NCBI GenBank assembly: GCA_001870995.2
Contig: MLAV02000020.1
Span: 70,754 to 134,753 of the forward strand
DNA from: Chitinophaga sp. CB10
Lineage (GTDB): Bacteria; Bacteroidota; Bacteroidia; Chitinophagales; Chitinophagaceae
Reading direction: 5' to 3'
Length of the DNA stretch: 64,000 bases
Below the pieces are notes generated by a model, which made no database searches, was not told the origin of the DNA, and saw only the letters and a program-made list of their open reading frames with translations. A program made the translations under genes and the position numbers. Each line of letters begins with the position of its first letter. Positions within the stretch are counted from its first letter, which is position 1. Positions 45,008 through 53,546 of this stretch are shown one piece after another.

Positions 45008-47236
45008 TTACTCTGTATATTTCAGATAGTTGTTAATAAGGTGGATGACGCAGCGGTTGCCCAGGAAGTTGCTCTGATCCATCCTGATGTTGGCAATGCG
45101 GTTTGCTGCATCGGTGACGGACATGGAGGTACCGGTGGTGTTGGAAACGAAGAGTGTTACCGCATCGCCGTTCTGGTCCTTAAACAGCGTAGGGAATGCC
45201 CCGCTTTCCACCCCGTCGCTGGCAATCACTTTTTTATCCAGGATATGATATTGGATAAACGACTCCACGCTGTACTGCTCCGCCGGCGTCAGCCCTGTAT
45301 ATTTCGGCGTTTTATTGGGCGCAGTGCCGTTACCCGGCAGCAGGCCCGCATTTACGGCTGCGAGGATGGCGGCATTATCCGGGATAAATACGGTATAGAA
45401 TGCGCCGCCGGCCACACCGGTGATATCGCCGGTGGTAGCGTTGAAGAGGGTGGAATTTTTCAGGTATTGATAGAAATAGTTGAACTGGGAAGTGGTGGCA
45501 GCGCCTAAGGTTTCGATGTGCTTACCTACTGTTGTTTCGGAAAAGCTCAGGGCTTTGTCCAGGTATTGCGCAGTACCGTTCTTGGCGGCTTTGGCAGCGG
45601 TGACGTTGGCGGCCGTGTTGCTGGCAATCTCTCCGCTGGCGTACACCTTATTGTTGTTGTATTTGATATACTCTCCACCGTAAGTCATTACCACACCGGA
45701 GCCGCTGAGGTCTTTCAGGTCGCGGTCAGGAATGATGCAGAGGTTGAGGATACGGAGCAGGCGTATCAGCGCATCCGGACCTGCCAGCTGCGTGCCGCCG
45801 CCGGGAGGGGTATATCTCCACTGGTACAGCGGGTTGGTATTCGCCATCGGGTCCGCGAAGTAGCCGGCGGCATTCAGTACGCTGTTGCTCAGCATGAGGA
45901 TGGAATAACGCTGGCGGATATTTGAAATCTGGAATTTCAGCTCCTGGTTCAGCAGGCTGGTCATCATGCTGTAGGATGGGTCCAGGTAAGCTTTGCCGTA
46001 AACGCTGCTGAATACATTCGCATCCTGCACCTTGTTGGTACCATAAAAAATAGCGTTACTCAGAATCTTGCGATCGGTAACGTTGGCGTTGGGATCAAAG
46101 CGGGCTTCTTCTCCCACGAAGTTAAAGGTAGAACCGAATTTGCTGGGCCATACGGCAGTTTGCCAGAGATGCGCATTGATGAAATCGTAAATGATATTCA
46201 CCGGCATATCGGAAAGTTTATTGTAGTGTTCCAGCAGTACATTTTTAATAAACGGTTCCAGAGCATCGTTGGTAGGTACAAAAATGGTGTAGGCGTTTTG
46301 CTGACCATCGTTGTCCTGCAGTTTCATGAAGTTTTCGTTGTTGAGCGCAAAAGCCATCAGGGAGTTGTACACTTTTGTGTACACGTTGAATTCAGAGCCG
46401 GTGATCGCCTGGTATTTGCTGGTCATGGCCGTGTTCAGGGTATATTTCACCAGGAACTGGTCCAGTATTTTTTTAAACTCGCTGTACTGCGGGTTCTGCG
46501 CCAGGTATTCGTCGATGCCGGGTAATGCGGTGATTACTTTGTTGATGACGTGGATAATTCCATTTTCTGCTGCAATATCTTTTTCGGTTACAACGGCATC
46601 CAGCACGTTAAAACCGGTATAATTGGTATTGGGATAAAAGTAGTTGTAATCCGCCGCAGTGAGGCCTTTCGACTGCATGAAGTTATCCGTGAAGTAGGTA
46701 ATATACTTGTTGTTATTATCTGCATCCGCGTAAATGGTGGCGCCGTTACGGTTGCTGTTAATGACCTTGATGCGGTTGCCTGCGCTGTCTGTACCATCGT
46801 ACACACCGGTATAGTTGGCGGTGCGCCGGCGGAAGCCCAGTCCGGGAATCCATCCGGTGGCGCTTTGGTAATCAGCCAGGCGCTCCAGGCGAAACGCGTT
46901 GTACACGAGGCAGTAGGTCACAATTTTCTGGCAGGCGGCGCTGTCCAGCTGTGCGATACCACTGATGTTGTTAGCCTTGAAATAGACGTCAAACGCGGAG
47001 TCGGTAGGCGCGAAGAAGGTCCAGTAGCCGGCAGCGGATAAGGTAGGCTTATACCCTGCCTTGTCAATGGCCGTAAGGATGTTTTTGAAGTGCCCCTTTG
47101 ATTCCAGCACCTGGTATATGGGAGGCTCCAGATTGTCCGGACGGCTGTAAAATTCATCCCATGCTTTCTTTTTGCATGACGGTAGCAGGATAAAAACGGA
47201 TAAATATAGAAATAGTGTGGAGGAAATAAATTTCAT
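45008..47236 (-). CDS. multi-FAS1-domain surface lipoprotein, first gene of the RG-I operon
   Basis: 742 residues from MKFISSTLFLYLSVFILLPSC with lipidated Cys21. In-frame ATGs at 47257 and 47308 are possible but add residues before an already complete signal. Several FAS1-like units are visible: residues about 40-210 (YQVLESKGHFKNILTAIDKAGYKP ... YWTFFAPTDSAFDVYF ... ENGIIHVINKVITALP), about 215-390 (IDEYLAQNPQYSEFKKILDQF ... YTIFVPTNDALEPFI), a degenerate third, and a C-terminal unit (FNYFYQYLKNSTLF ... FYTVFIPDNAAILAAVN ... CVIHLINNYLKY). FAS1 domains mediate adhesion and glycan or protein contacts. Its place ahead of SusC suggests surface glycan handling. A 21-bp AraR-like palindrome lies about 200 bp upstream. 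Confidence 0.82.
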   Translation of the reverse strand: MKFISSTLFLYLSVFILLPSCKKKAWDEFYSRPDNLEPPIYQVLESKGHFKNILTAIDKAGYKPTLSAAGYWTFFAPTDSAFDVYFKANNISGIAQLDSAACQKIVTYCLVYNAFRLERLADYQSATGWIPGLGFRRRTANYTGVYDGTDSAGNRIKVINSNRNGATIYADADNNNKYITYFTDNFMQSKGLTAADYNYFYPNTNYTGFNVLDAVVTEKDIAAENGIIHVINKVITALPGIDEYLAQNPQYSEFKKILDQFLVKYTLNTAMTSKYQAITGSEFNVYTKVYNSLMAFALNNENFMKLQDNDGQQNAYTIFVPTNDALEPFIKNVLLEHYNKLSDMPVNIIYDFINAHLWQTAVWPSKFGSTFNFVGEEARFDPNANVTDRKILSNAIFYGTNKVQDANVFSSVYGKAYLDPSYSMMTSLLNQELKFQISNIRQRYSILMLSNSVLNAAGYFADPMANTNPLYQWRYTPPGGGTQLAGPDALIRLLRILNLCIIPDRDLKDLSGSGVVMTYGGEYIKYNNNKVYASGEIASNTAANVTAAKAAKNGTAQYLDKALSFSETTVGKHIETLGAATTSQFNYFYQYLKNSTLFNATTGDITGVAGGAFYTVFIPDNAAILAAVNAGLLPGNGTAPNKTPKYTGLTPAEQYSVESFIQYHILDKKVIASDGVESGAFPTLFKDQNGDAVTLFVSNTTGTSMSVTDAANRIANIRMDQSNFLGNRCVIHLINNYLKYTE

Positions 47237-47438
47237 CCTGGATAGTTTGTAATCCATTACTATCGTGGTTTTTGTACCCGGGGGTTGACTGCCCGGTTGT
47301 TTAATCAATAACGTGAATTCTGCTCATAACGAGTGCCTACTCTGGCGGCACTTTTATTTGGTTGCTGGTGTGTTTCTGTTTTAAAAATATCTTTTTTGAA
47401 TTACAGTACTGTCCTGCGCCATCCTGTTTTGCTAAATT

Positions 47439-47459
47439 TAATTGTGAAAATGACACTTA
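47439..47459. promoter_or_regulatory. AraR-like operator candidate upstream of the RG-I operon
   Basis: TAATTGT (47439-47445), 7-nt spacer, ACACTTA (47453-47459). This matches the inverted repeat TAATTGT-N7-ACAATTA found upstream of GH51 and araB at 13 of 14 positions, with the same 7-nt spacing. On the minus strand a TAAATTTA element (47433-47440), 7 of 8 to the Bacteroidetes -7 consensus, abuts the site, as in the GH51 promoter. The geometry fits a repressor or activator site. It lies about 200 bp upstream of the FAS1 start codon. Confidence 0.55.
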
Positions 47460-47515
47460 TTTAATGAGGCACAGGAACAGAACTTACTGATTGTTAAATC
47501 AATGTAGCAAAAAAA

Positions 47516-48805
47516 TTAATTTCCATCAGGTTTGGCGGAAGCCTTCAGTCGGCTCTGCGGCCAGTACAGCTTTTCAGGAGAATCCGGATGCGCCGGATCA
47601 AAATCCGGCAGGCCTTTTCTCAGGAATTTTACAAGCGGAATGTTATTATCCTTTATTTCTTTTACTACGCATTTGGCGACTTCCCAGGCGCCAAAATTGT
47701 TAAAGTGAGTATTATCTTTTAGTTCCGTGGTTTGCCCGGGAAAGGTGTTGGCGGGGTAATGCACAAATGCATGGATGGACTTTTCTTCTCCCCATGCCTC
47801 ATACATTACTTTGGTAACTTTATTCAGGTCAATCAATGCCGTTCCTTTTTCTTTGGCCACCGCGCGCACCGCAGCGGGGTAATCGCCCAGGGTATGCTGA
47901 ATATGGCCTGTACTGTCAAAACTCCTGCGCTGCACGGAAGTCACCAGCACGGGGACGCCCTGTTTCTTTCTCACCTCGTCTATGACATATCTTAAATCAC
48001 GGCTGTAGGAAGTAAAAGCGCCGATGCCCTCCCCTTTCTGCTTTTGGTCGTTATGCCCGAACTCTATCAGCAGGTAATCCCCCGGTTTCATCATGCTCAG
48101 GACTTTCTCAAACCGTTTGGCGCGGATCCAGGAGCTGAGGGATTCCCCGCTTTCCGCATAGTTGGCGATGGCTACTTTACCGGGTTGGAAAAATGCAGGA
48201 ATCATTTGCCCCCAGGAAGCCCATGGCTCCTTGTCCTGGTCCACCACGGTGGAGTTACCGGCCAGGAAGACAGTGGTGGCGGTCTTGTTAGGTTTTATTT
48301 CCAGGCTGTACAGGTTAACCCCTCCAGCAAATTCCAGGTTAAGCCGGTTGTCCCATTGCGCATAAGCGCTTTCCCGCGGCTTAATCCGCACGCGGTCCAC
48401 CACCTCCTGCTGCGCGTTCCTGATCAGCGTATCGCGTACATGCACGGTGAAATCCACATAGCCGTATCTGGTAACTTTCGGGGTAACGGCACGCCGGTTT
48501 TCCGCACGCACCACCGCTCCTTTACTACCCCCGGCAGGGGCCATCAGCACGCGGACGTCATAATTCCCTTCGGGTACTTTCACAGAAAAAAAGAATGGTT
48601 CCTCCGCAGTGACATAGGAATATTTAAGCCCCGGCTCATCTTTCACCGGGGAGCTTTCAAATCCCCAGCCGGCAGCGTCAGTATAGGCGTCAGCCGCCAT
48701 TACGCCGGTAAAGCGGGTATAGGGGGCCCTTGCCCCGAAACTTAATTTCACGGTATCTGACGGGGGCATCATCCCCATCAGTAAAAGCGTCGCGTGTAAT
48801 AACAT
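47516..48805 (-). CDS. two-domain CE12-family rhamnogalacturonan acetylesterase
   Basis: 429 residues. After a short hydrophobic N-terminus (MLLHATLLLMGMM, a weak signal peptide), residues about 17-172 form a galactose-binding-like beta-sandwich (VKLSFGARAPYTRF ... LNLEFAGGVNLYSLEIKP). Residues 175-429 are an SGNH hydrolase: block I is GNST with Ser185 (the usual Asp of GDST is Asn here), block III FGHND with Asn252, block V DNTHF with Asp364 and His367. This architecture is that of two-domain CE12 esterases, which deacetylate RG-I. The ATG directly abuts the TAA of the GntR gene (TAAATG), so the regulator and esterase are translationally coupled. It is a paralogue of the single-domain CE12 at 16 kb. 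Confidence 0.9.
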   Translation of the reverse strand: MLLHATLLLMGMMPPSDTVKLSFGARAPYTRFTGVMAADAYTDAAGWGFESSPVKDEPGLKYSYVTAEEPFFFSVKVPEGNYDVRVLMAPAGGSKGAVVRAENRRAVTPKVTRYGYVDFTVHVRDTLIRNAQQEVVDRVRIKPRESAYAQWDNRLNLEFAGGVNLYSLEIKPNKTATTVFLAGNSTVVDQDKEPWASWGQMIPAFFQPGKVAIANYAESGESLSSWIRAKRFEKVLSMMKPGDYLLIEFGHNDQKQKGEGIGAFTSYSRDLRYVIDEVRKKQGVPVLVTSVQRRSFDSTGHIQHTLGDYPAAVRAVAKEKGTALIDLNKVTKVMYEAWGEEKSIHAFVHYPANTFPGQTTELKDNTHFNNFGAWEVAKCVVKEIKDNNIPLVKFLRKGLPDFDPAHPDSPEKLYWPQSRLKASAKPDGN

Positions 48806-49840
48806 TTAAAGAGATTGTCGCATTGTTAAATAAAAAGGAACTTCTATTTGTGCGGTAGTATTTTCAAGAATCAGCTGTGCAGCTGTTTCGCCCATAAATT
48901 TAAAGTCGGTAGATATAGTGGTAAGTCCGTTCAGGATCAGTTTCTTCAGCGGCGTTTCGTTATAGGAGATGATGCCCACATCCTTGCCGATCACCAGGTC
49001 CAGGGAAATGATTTTTTCTATCAGCGTGACCAGGTCGCTTTCCCGCAGGTTAATATAGACATCTCCGCGGTTAATGGTTTCCTTGTCTATATCCTTTACT
49101 ATTTCATACTGGAAGGCATAGTTCTGGCAGAATTGCAGGAACCCCTGCTGGATCTCTTCCGGGTAATAGCTATGGTCCGGGAATATGATTTTGATGGTCT
49201 GGTATTTTTGCAGTCTGTCCCTGGCTTGTTCCAGGACGGAGATAATATCTTCCTGGAAATTTTCATACACGGCGCCGTATTCTCCCGTCACCCCCTTTAA
49301 TTTTTTATCAAGCAGGATCAGTTTTTCCTTGGGGATGCTGTTCACCACTTCGTCCACGTTATCCCAGCGCTCCCGGAAGTGCGGCAGAATCACCACGTGG
49401 GTATAGGCGTCCAGGTTCTGGGAGAGCAGCTTACGGAACAACCCGAAATCGCTGTTGTAGATATAGAAGTCGATACTGGCCTGCTCCCCGAGCTTAGCCG
49501 CGAAACTATCGTATATGATTTTTTTATGTTCACTTAATTTATTGAATAGCAGCAGGATTTTATACTGCTTGCCGAGGTTGGTATGCTTGATAAAGTAGCC
49601 TTTACCCGGCACGGAACCCAGGATGCCCAGGCCTTTCAGGTATTTATAGGCTTTTTCGGCCGTATCCCGGGAAATATCGAATACGCAGCTTACTTCGTTG
49701 ATGGACGGCATAATGTCGTCCTGTTGCAGTTTACCGTCTGCAATGGACTTGATGATAGAGTTGGCCAGCTGAAAGTACTTCGGTGTAACCGAGAAATCAT
49801 CAATATATATATACTTAAATAGCGGATGTTGTTTGATCAA
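48806..49840 (-). CDS. GntR-family transcriptional regulator with a LacI-type ligand-binding domain
   Basis: 344 residues. A GntR winged helix lies at about residues 20-85 (QLANSIIKSIADGKLQQDDIMPSINEVSCVFDISRDTAEKAYKYL). Residues about 90-340 form a periplasmic-binding-protein/LacI-type sensor (YKILLLFNKLSEHKK, VVILPHFRERWDNV, DVGIISYNETPLKKLILNGLTTIS). This combination is common in Bacteroidetes sugar regulators. It is divergent from the rhamnose operon, with 149 bp between the starts, and is cotranscribed with a CE12 esterase. Rhamnose, rhamnulose or a phosphorylated intermediate is therefore the likely effector, and rhaT the likely target (inference). A tandem CATGACAGT repeat in the shared promoter region is a candidate operator. 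Confidence 0.9.
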   Translation of the reverse strand: MIKQHPLFKYIYIDDFSVTPKYFQLANSIIKSIADGKLQQDDIMPSINEVSCVFDISRDTAEKAYKYLKGLGILGSVPGKGYFIKHTNLGKQYKILLLFNKLSEHKKIIYDSFAAKLGEQASIDFYIYNSDFGLFRKLLSQNLDAYTHVVILPHFRERWDNVDEVVNSIPKEKLILLDKKLKGVTGEYGAVYENFQEDIISVLEQARDRLQKYQTIKIIFPDHSYYPEEIQQGFLQFCQNYAFQYEIVKDIDKETINRGDVYINLRESDLVTLIEKIISLDLVIGKDVGIISYNETPLKKLILNGLTTISTDFKFMGETAAQLILENTTAQIEVPFYLTMRQSL

Positions 49841-49904
49841 ATCGCTGTGGAATTTATCGTTTCAGCAACAAGTTAATGAAATTACTGAAAGTCTGTATCA
49901 TAAG

Positions 49905-49923
49905 CATGACAGTACATGACAGT
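49905..49923. promoter_or_regulatory. tandem CATGACAGT half-sites in the gntR-rhaT divergent promoter
   Basis: CATGACAGT occurs at 49905-49913 and again at 49915-49923, a 10-bp period that is about one helix turn. The pair sits between the divergent gntR and rhaT starts, 67 bp upstream of the rhaT start codon. Helix-turn spacing and position suggest an operator, most simply for the adjacent GntR protein. No second copy was noticed elsewhere. Confidence 0.45.
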
Positions 49924-49989
49924 TAGACATCCCCCATTGTATAACTTTAAATATCAAACCAAAAACAACTTTAGCCTTAAAATTCCACC

Positions 49990-51045
49990 ATGCAAGCAAT
50001 TCTAGGTATTCTGTTCCACTTTATCGGCGGTTTTGCCAGCGGCAGCTTTTACATACCCTATAAAAAAGTAAAGGGCTGGAGCTGGGAGAGTTATTGGATC
50101 ACAGGAGGTATCTTTTCCTGGCTGATCGTTCCTTTTATAGCAGCCTGGCTCACCGTGCCCGGCTTTATGGATATTATCAGAAATACTGATTTTTCGACTT
50201 TATTCTGGACATATACGCTGGGCGTGCTGTGGGGCATCGGCGGGCTGACCTTCGGGCTCAGCATGCGTTACCTGGGTATGAGCCTCGGTATGGCAGTAGC
50301 CCTGGGCTTCTGTTCCGCTTTTGGGGCGCTGATACCGCCAATTTACCGGGAGTTCACCGGCGATAACCCGGATAATTTTTCCCGTATGATCCAGCAGCCC
50401 AGCGGCCATTTTGTATTGCTGGGGGTGGTGGTTTGCCTGCTGGGGATTGCCATCTGCGGCCGCGCGGGCATGTTTAAGGAAAACGACCTGCCGGAAGAAA
50501 AGAAGAAAGAACATATCAAGGAATTCGACCTGAAGAAAGGGCTGACCGTAGCGATCATTTCCGGCATCCTCAGCGCCTGCATGAGCTTTGCCATTGCGGC
50601 CGGCGAGCCGATGGGCCGCGCAGCGGTGGAAAACCAGGCCAATCCCCTGTTCCGCAACAACGTCATCTTCGTCATCATCATGTTAGGGGGGCTTACCACC
50701 AACTTTATCTGGTGCATGATCCTCAATACCCGTAATAAAACGTTTAGCGACTATACGAACCGCAATACCCCGCTGGTCAACAACTACGTGTTTGCGGCCA
50801 TCGCCGGTACCACCTGGTTCCTGCAGTTCTTTTTCTATGGCATGGGCGAAAGCAAGCTCGAAAATGCGCCCAGCTCATGGATCCTTCACATGGCCTTTAT
50901 CATCCTGATTTCCAGCCTCTGGGGCTTTGCCCTGAAGGAATGGAAAGGCGTCAGCAAAAAAACTTTAACCACCATCCTTATTGGTATTACCACCATCATC
51001 ATTTCCGTAATGCTGGTAGGATACGGTAATTCCCTGGATAAATAA
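49990..51045 (+). CDS. rhaT: L-rhamnose/H+ symporter RhaT
   Basis: 351 residues, about the length of E. coli RhaT (344), with roughly ten hydrophobic segments (ILGILFHFIGGFASGSFYIPYKKVKGWSWESYWITGG is the family-specific opening; later MSLGMAVALGFCSAFGALIPP, FVLLGVVVCLLGIAICGRAG and WILHMAFIILISSLWGFALKEWKG). It brings L-rhamnose across the inner membrane with a proton. As first gene of the plus-strand rha operon it is followed by the aldolase/dehydrogenase gene after 24 bp. Rhamnose released by GH106 in the neighbouring PUL is the obvious substrate source. Confidence 0.96.
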   Translation: MQAILGILFHFIGGFASGSFYIPYKKVKGWSWESYWITGGIFSWLIVPFIAAWLTVPGFMDIIRNTDFSTLFWTYTLGVLWGIGGLTFGLSMRYLGMSLGMAVALGFCSAFGALIPPIYREFTGDNPDNFSRMIQQPSGHFVLLGVVVCLLGIAICGRAGMFKENDLPEEKKKEHIKEFDLKKGLTVAIISGILSACMSFAIAAGEPMGRAAVENQANPLFRNNVIFVIIMLGGLTTNFIWCMILNTRNKTFSDYTNRNTPLVNNYVFAAIAGTTWFLQFFFYGMGESKLENAPSSWILHMAFIILISSLWGFALKEWKGVSKKTLTTILIGITTIIISVMLVGYGNSLDK

Positions 51046-51069
51046 GATCAAGCGAAAACTATAGCAATT

Positions 51070-53199
51070 ATGTCAATCAACAATGGCACTATCACCCAAT
51101 TCAAACATGTCAGTTATTTGTGGGATGCTGAGAAAGCCGCATCCATGGCGGGTGACGAAGTTGCCCTGCTCATTTACCGCTCTAACCTGCTTGGCGCCGA
51201 CCTGCGACTGACCAATTACGGCGGCGGTAACACCTCCTGCAAAGTAACAGCCACTGACCCGCTCAGCGGCGCAGCCACTGAAGTGATGTGGGTGAAAGGC
51301 TCCGGCGGCGACCTCGGAACGCTCAAAAAAAGCGGACTTGCAGCACTCTACGTGGAAAAACTGCATCAGCTGAAAAATATCTATAAGGGCAAGCACATGG
51401 AAGACGAGATGGTAGAACTCCAAAACTACTGCATCTACGACCTCCAGTCCAAAGCGCCTTCTATAGATACCACCCTGCACGCCTTCCTGCCTTTTAAACA
51501 CATCGACCACCTGCACCCTGACGCCGCTATCGCCATCGCCGCGGCGAAAGACGGTAAGCGCATCACCCAGGAACTGTTTAACGGCACCATCGGCTGGGTA
51601 GAATGGCAGCGCCCGGGCTTCGACCTCGGCCTGAAACTCGCCCAGTGCCTGGCAGAGAATCCGGGCATCCGCGGCATCATGCTGGGCTCCCATGGCCTGT
51701 TCACCTGGGGCGATACCGCTTTCGAAAGCTATATCAACACCCTGGAAGTAATCGAACGCTGCGCGGCTTACATCGCGGAAAACGAAGGCGTGAAACGCCC
51801 GGTATTCGGCGGACAAAAATCTGCGCCCCTGCCGGCGGCCGACAGGTCTAAACAGGCGGCCACCCTGGCGCCCGTATTGCGCGGCTTCTGCTCCGGCTAT
51901 ACGAAAATGATCGGCCACTTCACCGATGATAAACGCGTGCTGGAATTCATCAACTCCAACGACCTGGAAAGGCTGGCGCCCCTGGGAACCAGCTGCCCTG
52001 ACCACTTCCTCCGCACCAAGATCAGCCCGCTGGTACTGGAACTGGCTGCCAATGCAGACCTTTCCAATACCAAAACAATAAAAGAACAACTGGCGCCGCA
52101 GTTTGAAGCATACCGTAAAATGTATGCGGACTACTACGAAACCTGTAAACATCCGAACAGTCCTGCCATGCGCGACCCTAACCCGGTAGTGATCCTCTGG
52201 CCGGGCGTAGGTATGTTCACTTTCGCGAAAGACAAGCAAACCGCCCGCGTAGCGGCAGAATTCTATATCAACGCCATCAACGTAATGCGTGGCGCGGAAG
52301 CCATTTCGTCCTACACGTCCCTGCCACGCCAGGAAGCGTTCGACATCGAATACTGGCTCCTCGAAGAAGCCAAGCTGCAACGTATGCCTAAACCGAAACC
52401 CCTCTCCGGCCGCATTGCCCTCGTTACCGGCAGCGCCGGCGGTATCGGTAAAGCCATCGCGCAGAAATTTGCGAACGAAGGCGCAGTAGTGGTGATCTGC
52501 GATAACGACGCCAGCCGCCTCGAAACCGCCAACGCCGCATTTGATAAGCAGTATGGTAAAGACGGCTTCACTTCCCACCTGATCGACGTTACGGCGAAAG
52601 ACAGCGTACTGGCCATCTTCCAGCACGCGGCGCTCACCTTCGGCGGGGTAGACATCGTGGTGAACTGCGCCGGCCTCTCCATCTCCAAACCGCTGGACGA
52701 ACACACCGAAGCGGATTGGGACCTCCTGTACGACGTACTGGTAAAAGGCCAGTTCCTCGTTACCCAGGCAGGCGTAAATATCATGCGCAAACAGGGCATC
52801 GGTGGAGACGTGCTGAACATCGTATCCAAAAACGCCCTCGTATCCGGCCCTAACAACGCCGCCTACGGCTCCGCAAAATCAGCGCAGCTGCACCTCAGCC
52901 GCCTGAATGCTGCGGAACTGGGCGCGGACCGCATACGCGTAAACGTGGTAAACCCTGACGCCGTTATCTCCGACAGTAAGATCTGGGAAGGCGCATGGGC
53001 ACAGGGCCGCGCCAAAGCGTACGGCGTGAAAGTGGAAGACCTGCCGGCATTCTACGCCAGCAGAACCCTGCTCAACGAAATCATTTTGCCGGAAGACATC
53101 GCCAATGCCTGCTTCGCCTTTGTAGGCGGACTGCTGAACAAGGCCACCGGAAACGTGCTGAACGTAGATGGCGGCGTGGCCATGGCTTTTGTAAGATAA
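51070..53199 (+). CDS. rhaEW: bifunctional rhamnulose-1-phosphate aldolase / short-chain dehydrogenase (lactaldehyde dehydrogenase)
   Basis: 709 residues in two parts. Residues about 15-440 form a class II aldolase domain with zinc-ligand histidines in KHIDHLHPDA and GSHGLFTWG. Residues about 448-709 form a Rossmann short-chain dehydrogenase with TGSAGGIG (453-460), NCAG, and the catalytic Tyr599/Lys603 in YGSAK. In Bacteroidetes and Bacilli this fusion cleaves L-rhamnulose 1-phosphate to DHAP and L-lactaldehyde and oxidises the aldehyde to L-lactate. The name RhaEW is used for such fusions; other databases call it RhaD-like aldolase/ADH. It sits between rhaT and rhaM in the same operon. Confidence 0.94.
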   Translation: MSINNGTITQFKHVSYLWDAEKAASMAGDEVALLIYRSNLLGADLRLTNYGGGNTSCKVTATDPLSGAATEVMWVKGSGGDLGTLKKSGLAALYVEKLHQLKNIYKGKHMEDEMVELQNYCIYDLQSKAPSIDTTLHAFLPFKHIDHLHPDAAIAIAAAKDGKRITQELFNGTIGWVEWQRPGFDLGLKLAQCLAENPGIRGIMLGSHGLFTWGDTAFESYINTLEVIERCAAYIAENEGVKRPVFGGQKSAPLPAADRSKQAATLAPVLRGFCSGYTKMIGHFTDDKRVLEFINSNDLERLAPLGTSCPDHFLRTKISPLVLELAANADLSNTKTIKEQLAPQFEAYRKMYADYYETCKHPNSPAMRDPNPVVILWPGVGMFTFAKDKQTARVAAEFYINAINVMRGAEAISSYTSLPRQEAFDIEYWLLEEAKLQRMPKPKPLSGRIALVTGSAGGIGKAIAQKFANEGAVVVICDNDASRLETANAAFDKQYGKDGFTSHLIDVTAKDSVLAIFQHAALTFGGVDIVVNCAGLSISKPLDEHTEADWDLLYDVLVKGQFLVTQAGVNIMRKQGIGGDVLNIVSKNALVSGPNNAAYGSAKSAQLHLSRLNAAELGADRIRVNVVNPDAVISDSKIWEGAWAQGRAKAYGVKVEDLPAFYASRTLLNEIILPEDIANACFAFVGGLLNKATGNVLNVDGGVAMAFVR

Positions 53200-53217
53200 T
53201 CACCTAAATCCCGTAGT

Positions 53218-53532
53218 ATGCCCAGGGTAGCATCTAAGATGAAACTCTTCAAAGGCTTTGAAGAGGAATATAAAAAACGCCACGATGAACTCTGGCCGGA
53301 ACTGCATGCCCTGTTGAAGGAAAATGGAATAAGCAATTATTCCATTTTCCTTGATCATGATACGAATATCCTGTTCGCCCAGATGGACATCGAGGACCCG
53401 GCAGCGTTGCAACGCCTGCCCGAACATCCGGTGATGAAACGCTGGTGGGCCTACATGGCAGACATTATGGAGACCAACGGGGATAATTCTCCTGTGAGTT
53501 CTCCGTTAAAAGAAGTATTTTTTCTGGCCTAA
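53218..53532 (+). CDS. rhaM: L-rhamnose mutarotase
   Basis: 104 residues, exactly the size of RhaM. The sequence follows the family pattern of a dimeric alpha/beta barrel: MPRVASKMKLFKGFEEEYKKRHDELWPELHALLKENGISNYSIFLDHDTNILFAQM and the C-terminal HPVMKRWWAYMADIMETN with the conserved WW pair and His. It interconverts alpha and beta anomers of L-rhamnose so that the isomerase gets its preferred form. It lies 18 bp after the aldolase gene and 14 bp before rhaI. Confidence 0.95.
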   Translation: MPRVASKMKLFKGFEEEYKKRHDELWPELHALLKENGISNYSIFLDHDTNILFAQMDIEDPAALQRLPEHPVMKRWWAYMADIMETNGDNSPVSSPLKEVFFLA

Positions 53533-53546
53533 AAACACTACACGTT

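Noticed and set aside
47403..47412. ACAGTACTGT palindrome in the RG-I operon promoter region as a GntR operator
   Set aside because: It shares only ACAGTAC with the tandem repeat upstream of rhaT, and a 10-bp palindrome is expected by chance in this much sequence.
51073..52704. 543-codon open frame on the minus strand
   Set aside because: Antisense to the rhamnulose-1-phosphate aldolase/dehydrogenase gene, which has strong family motifs throughout.
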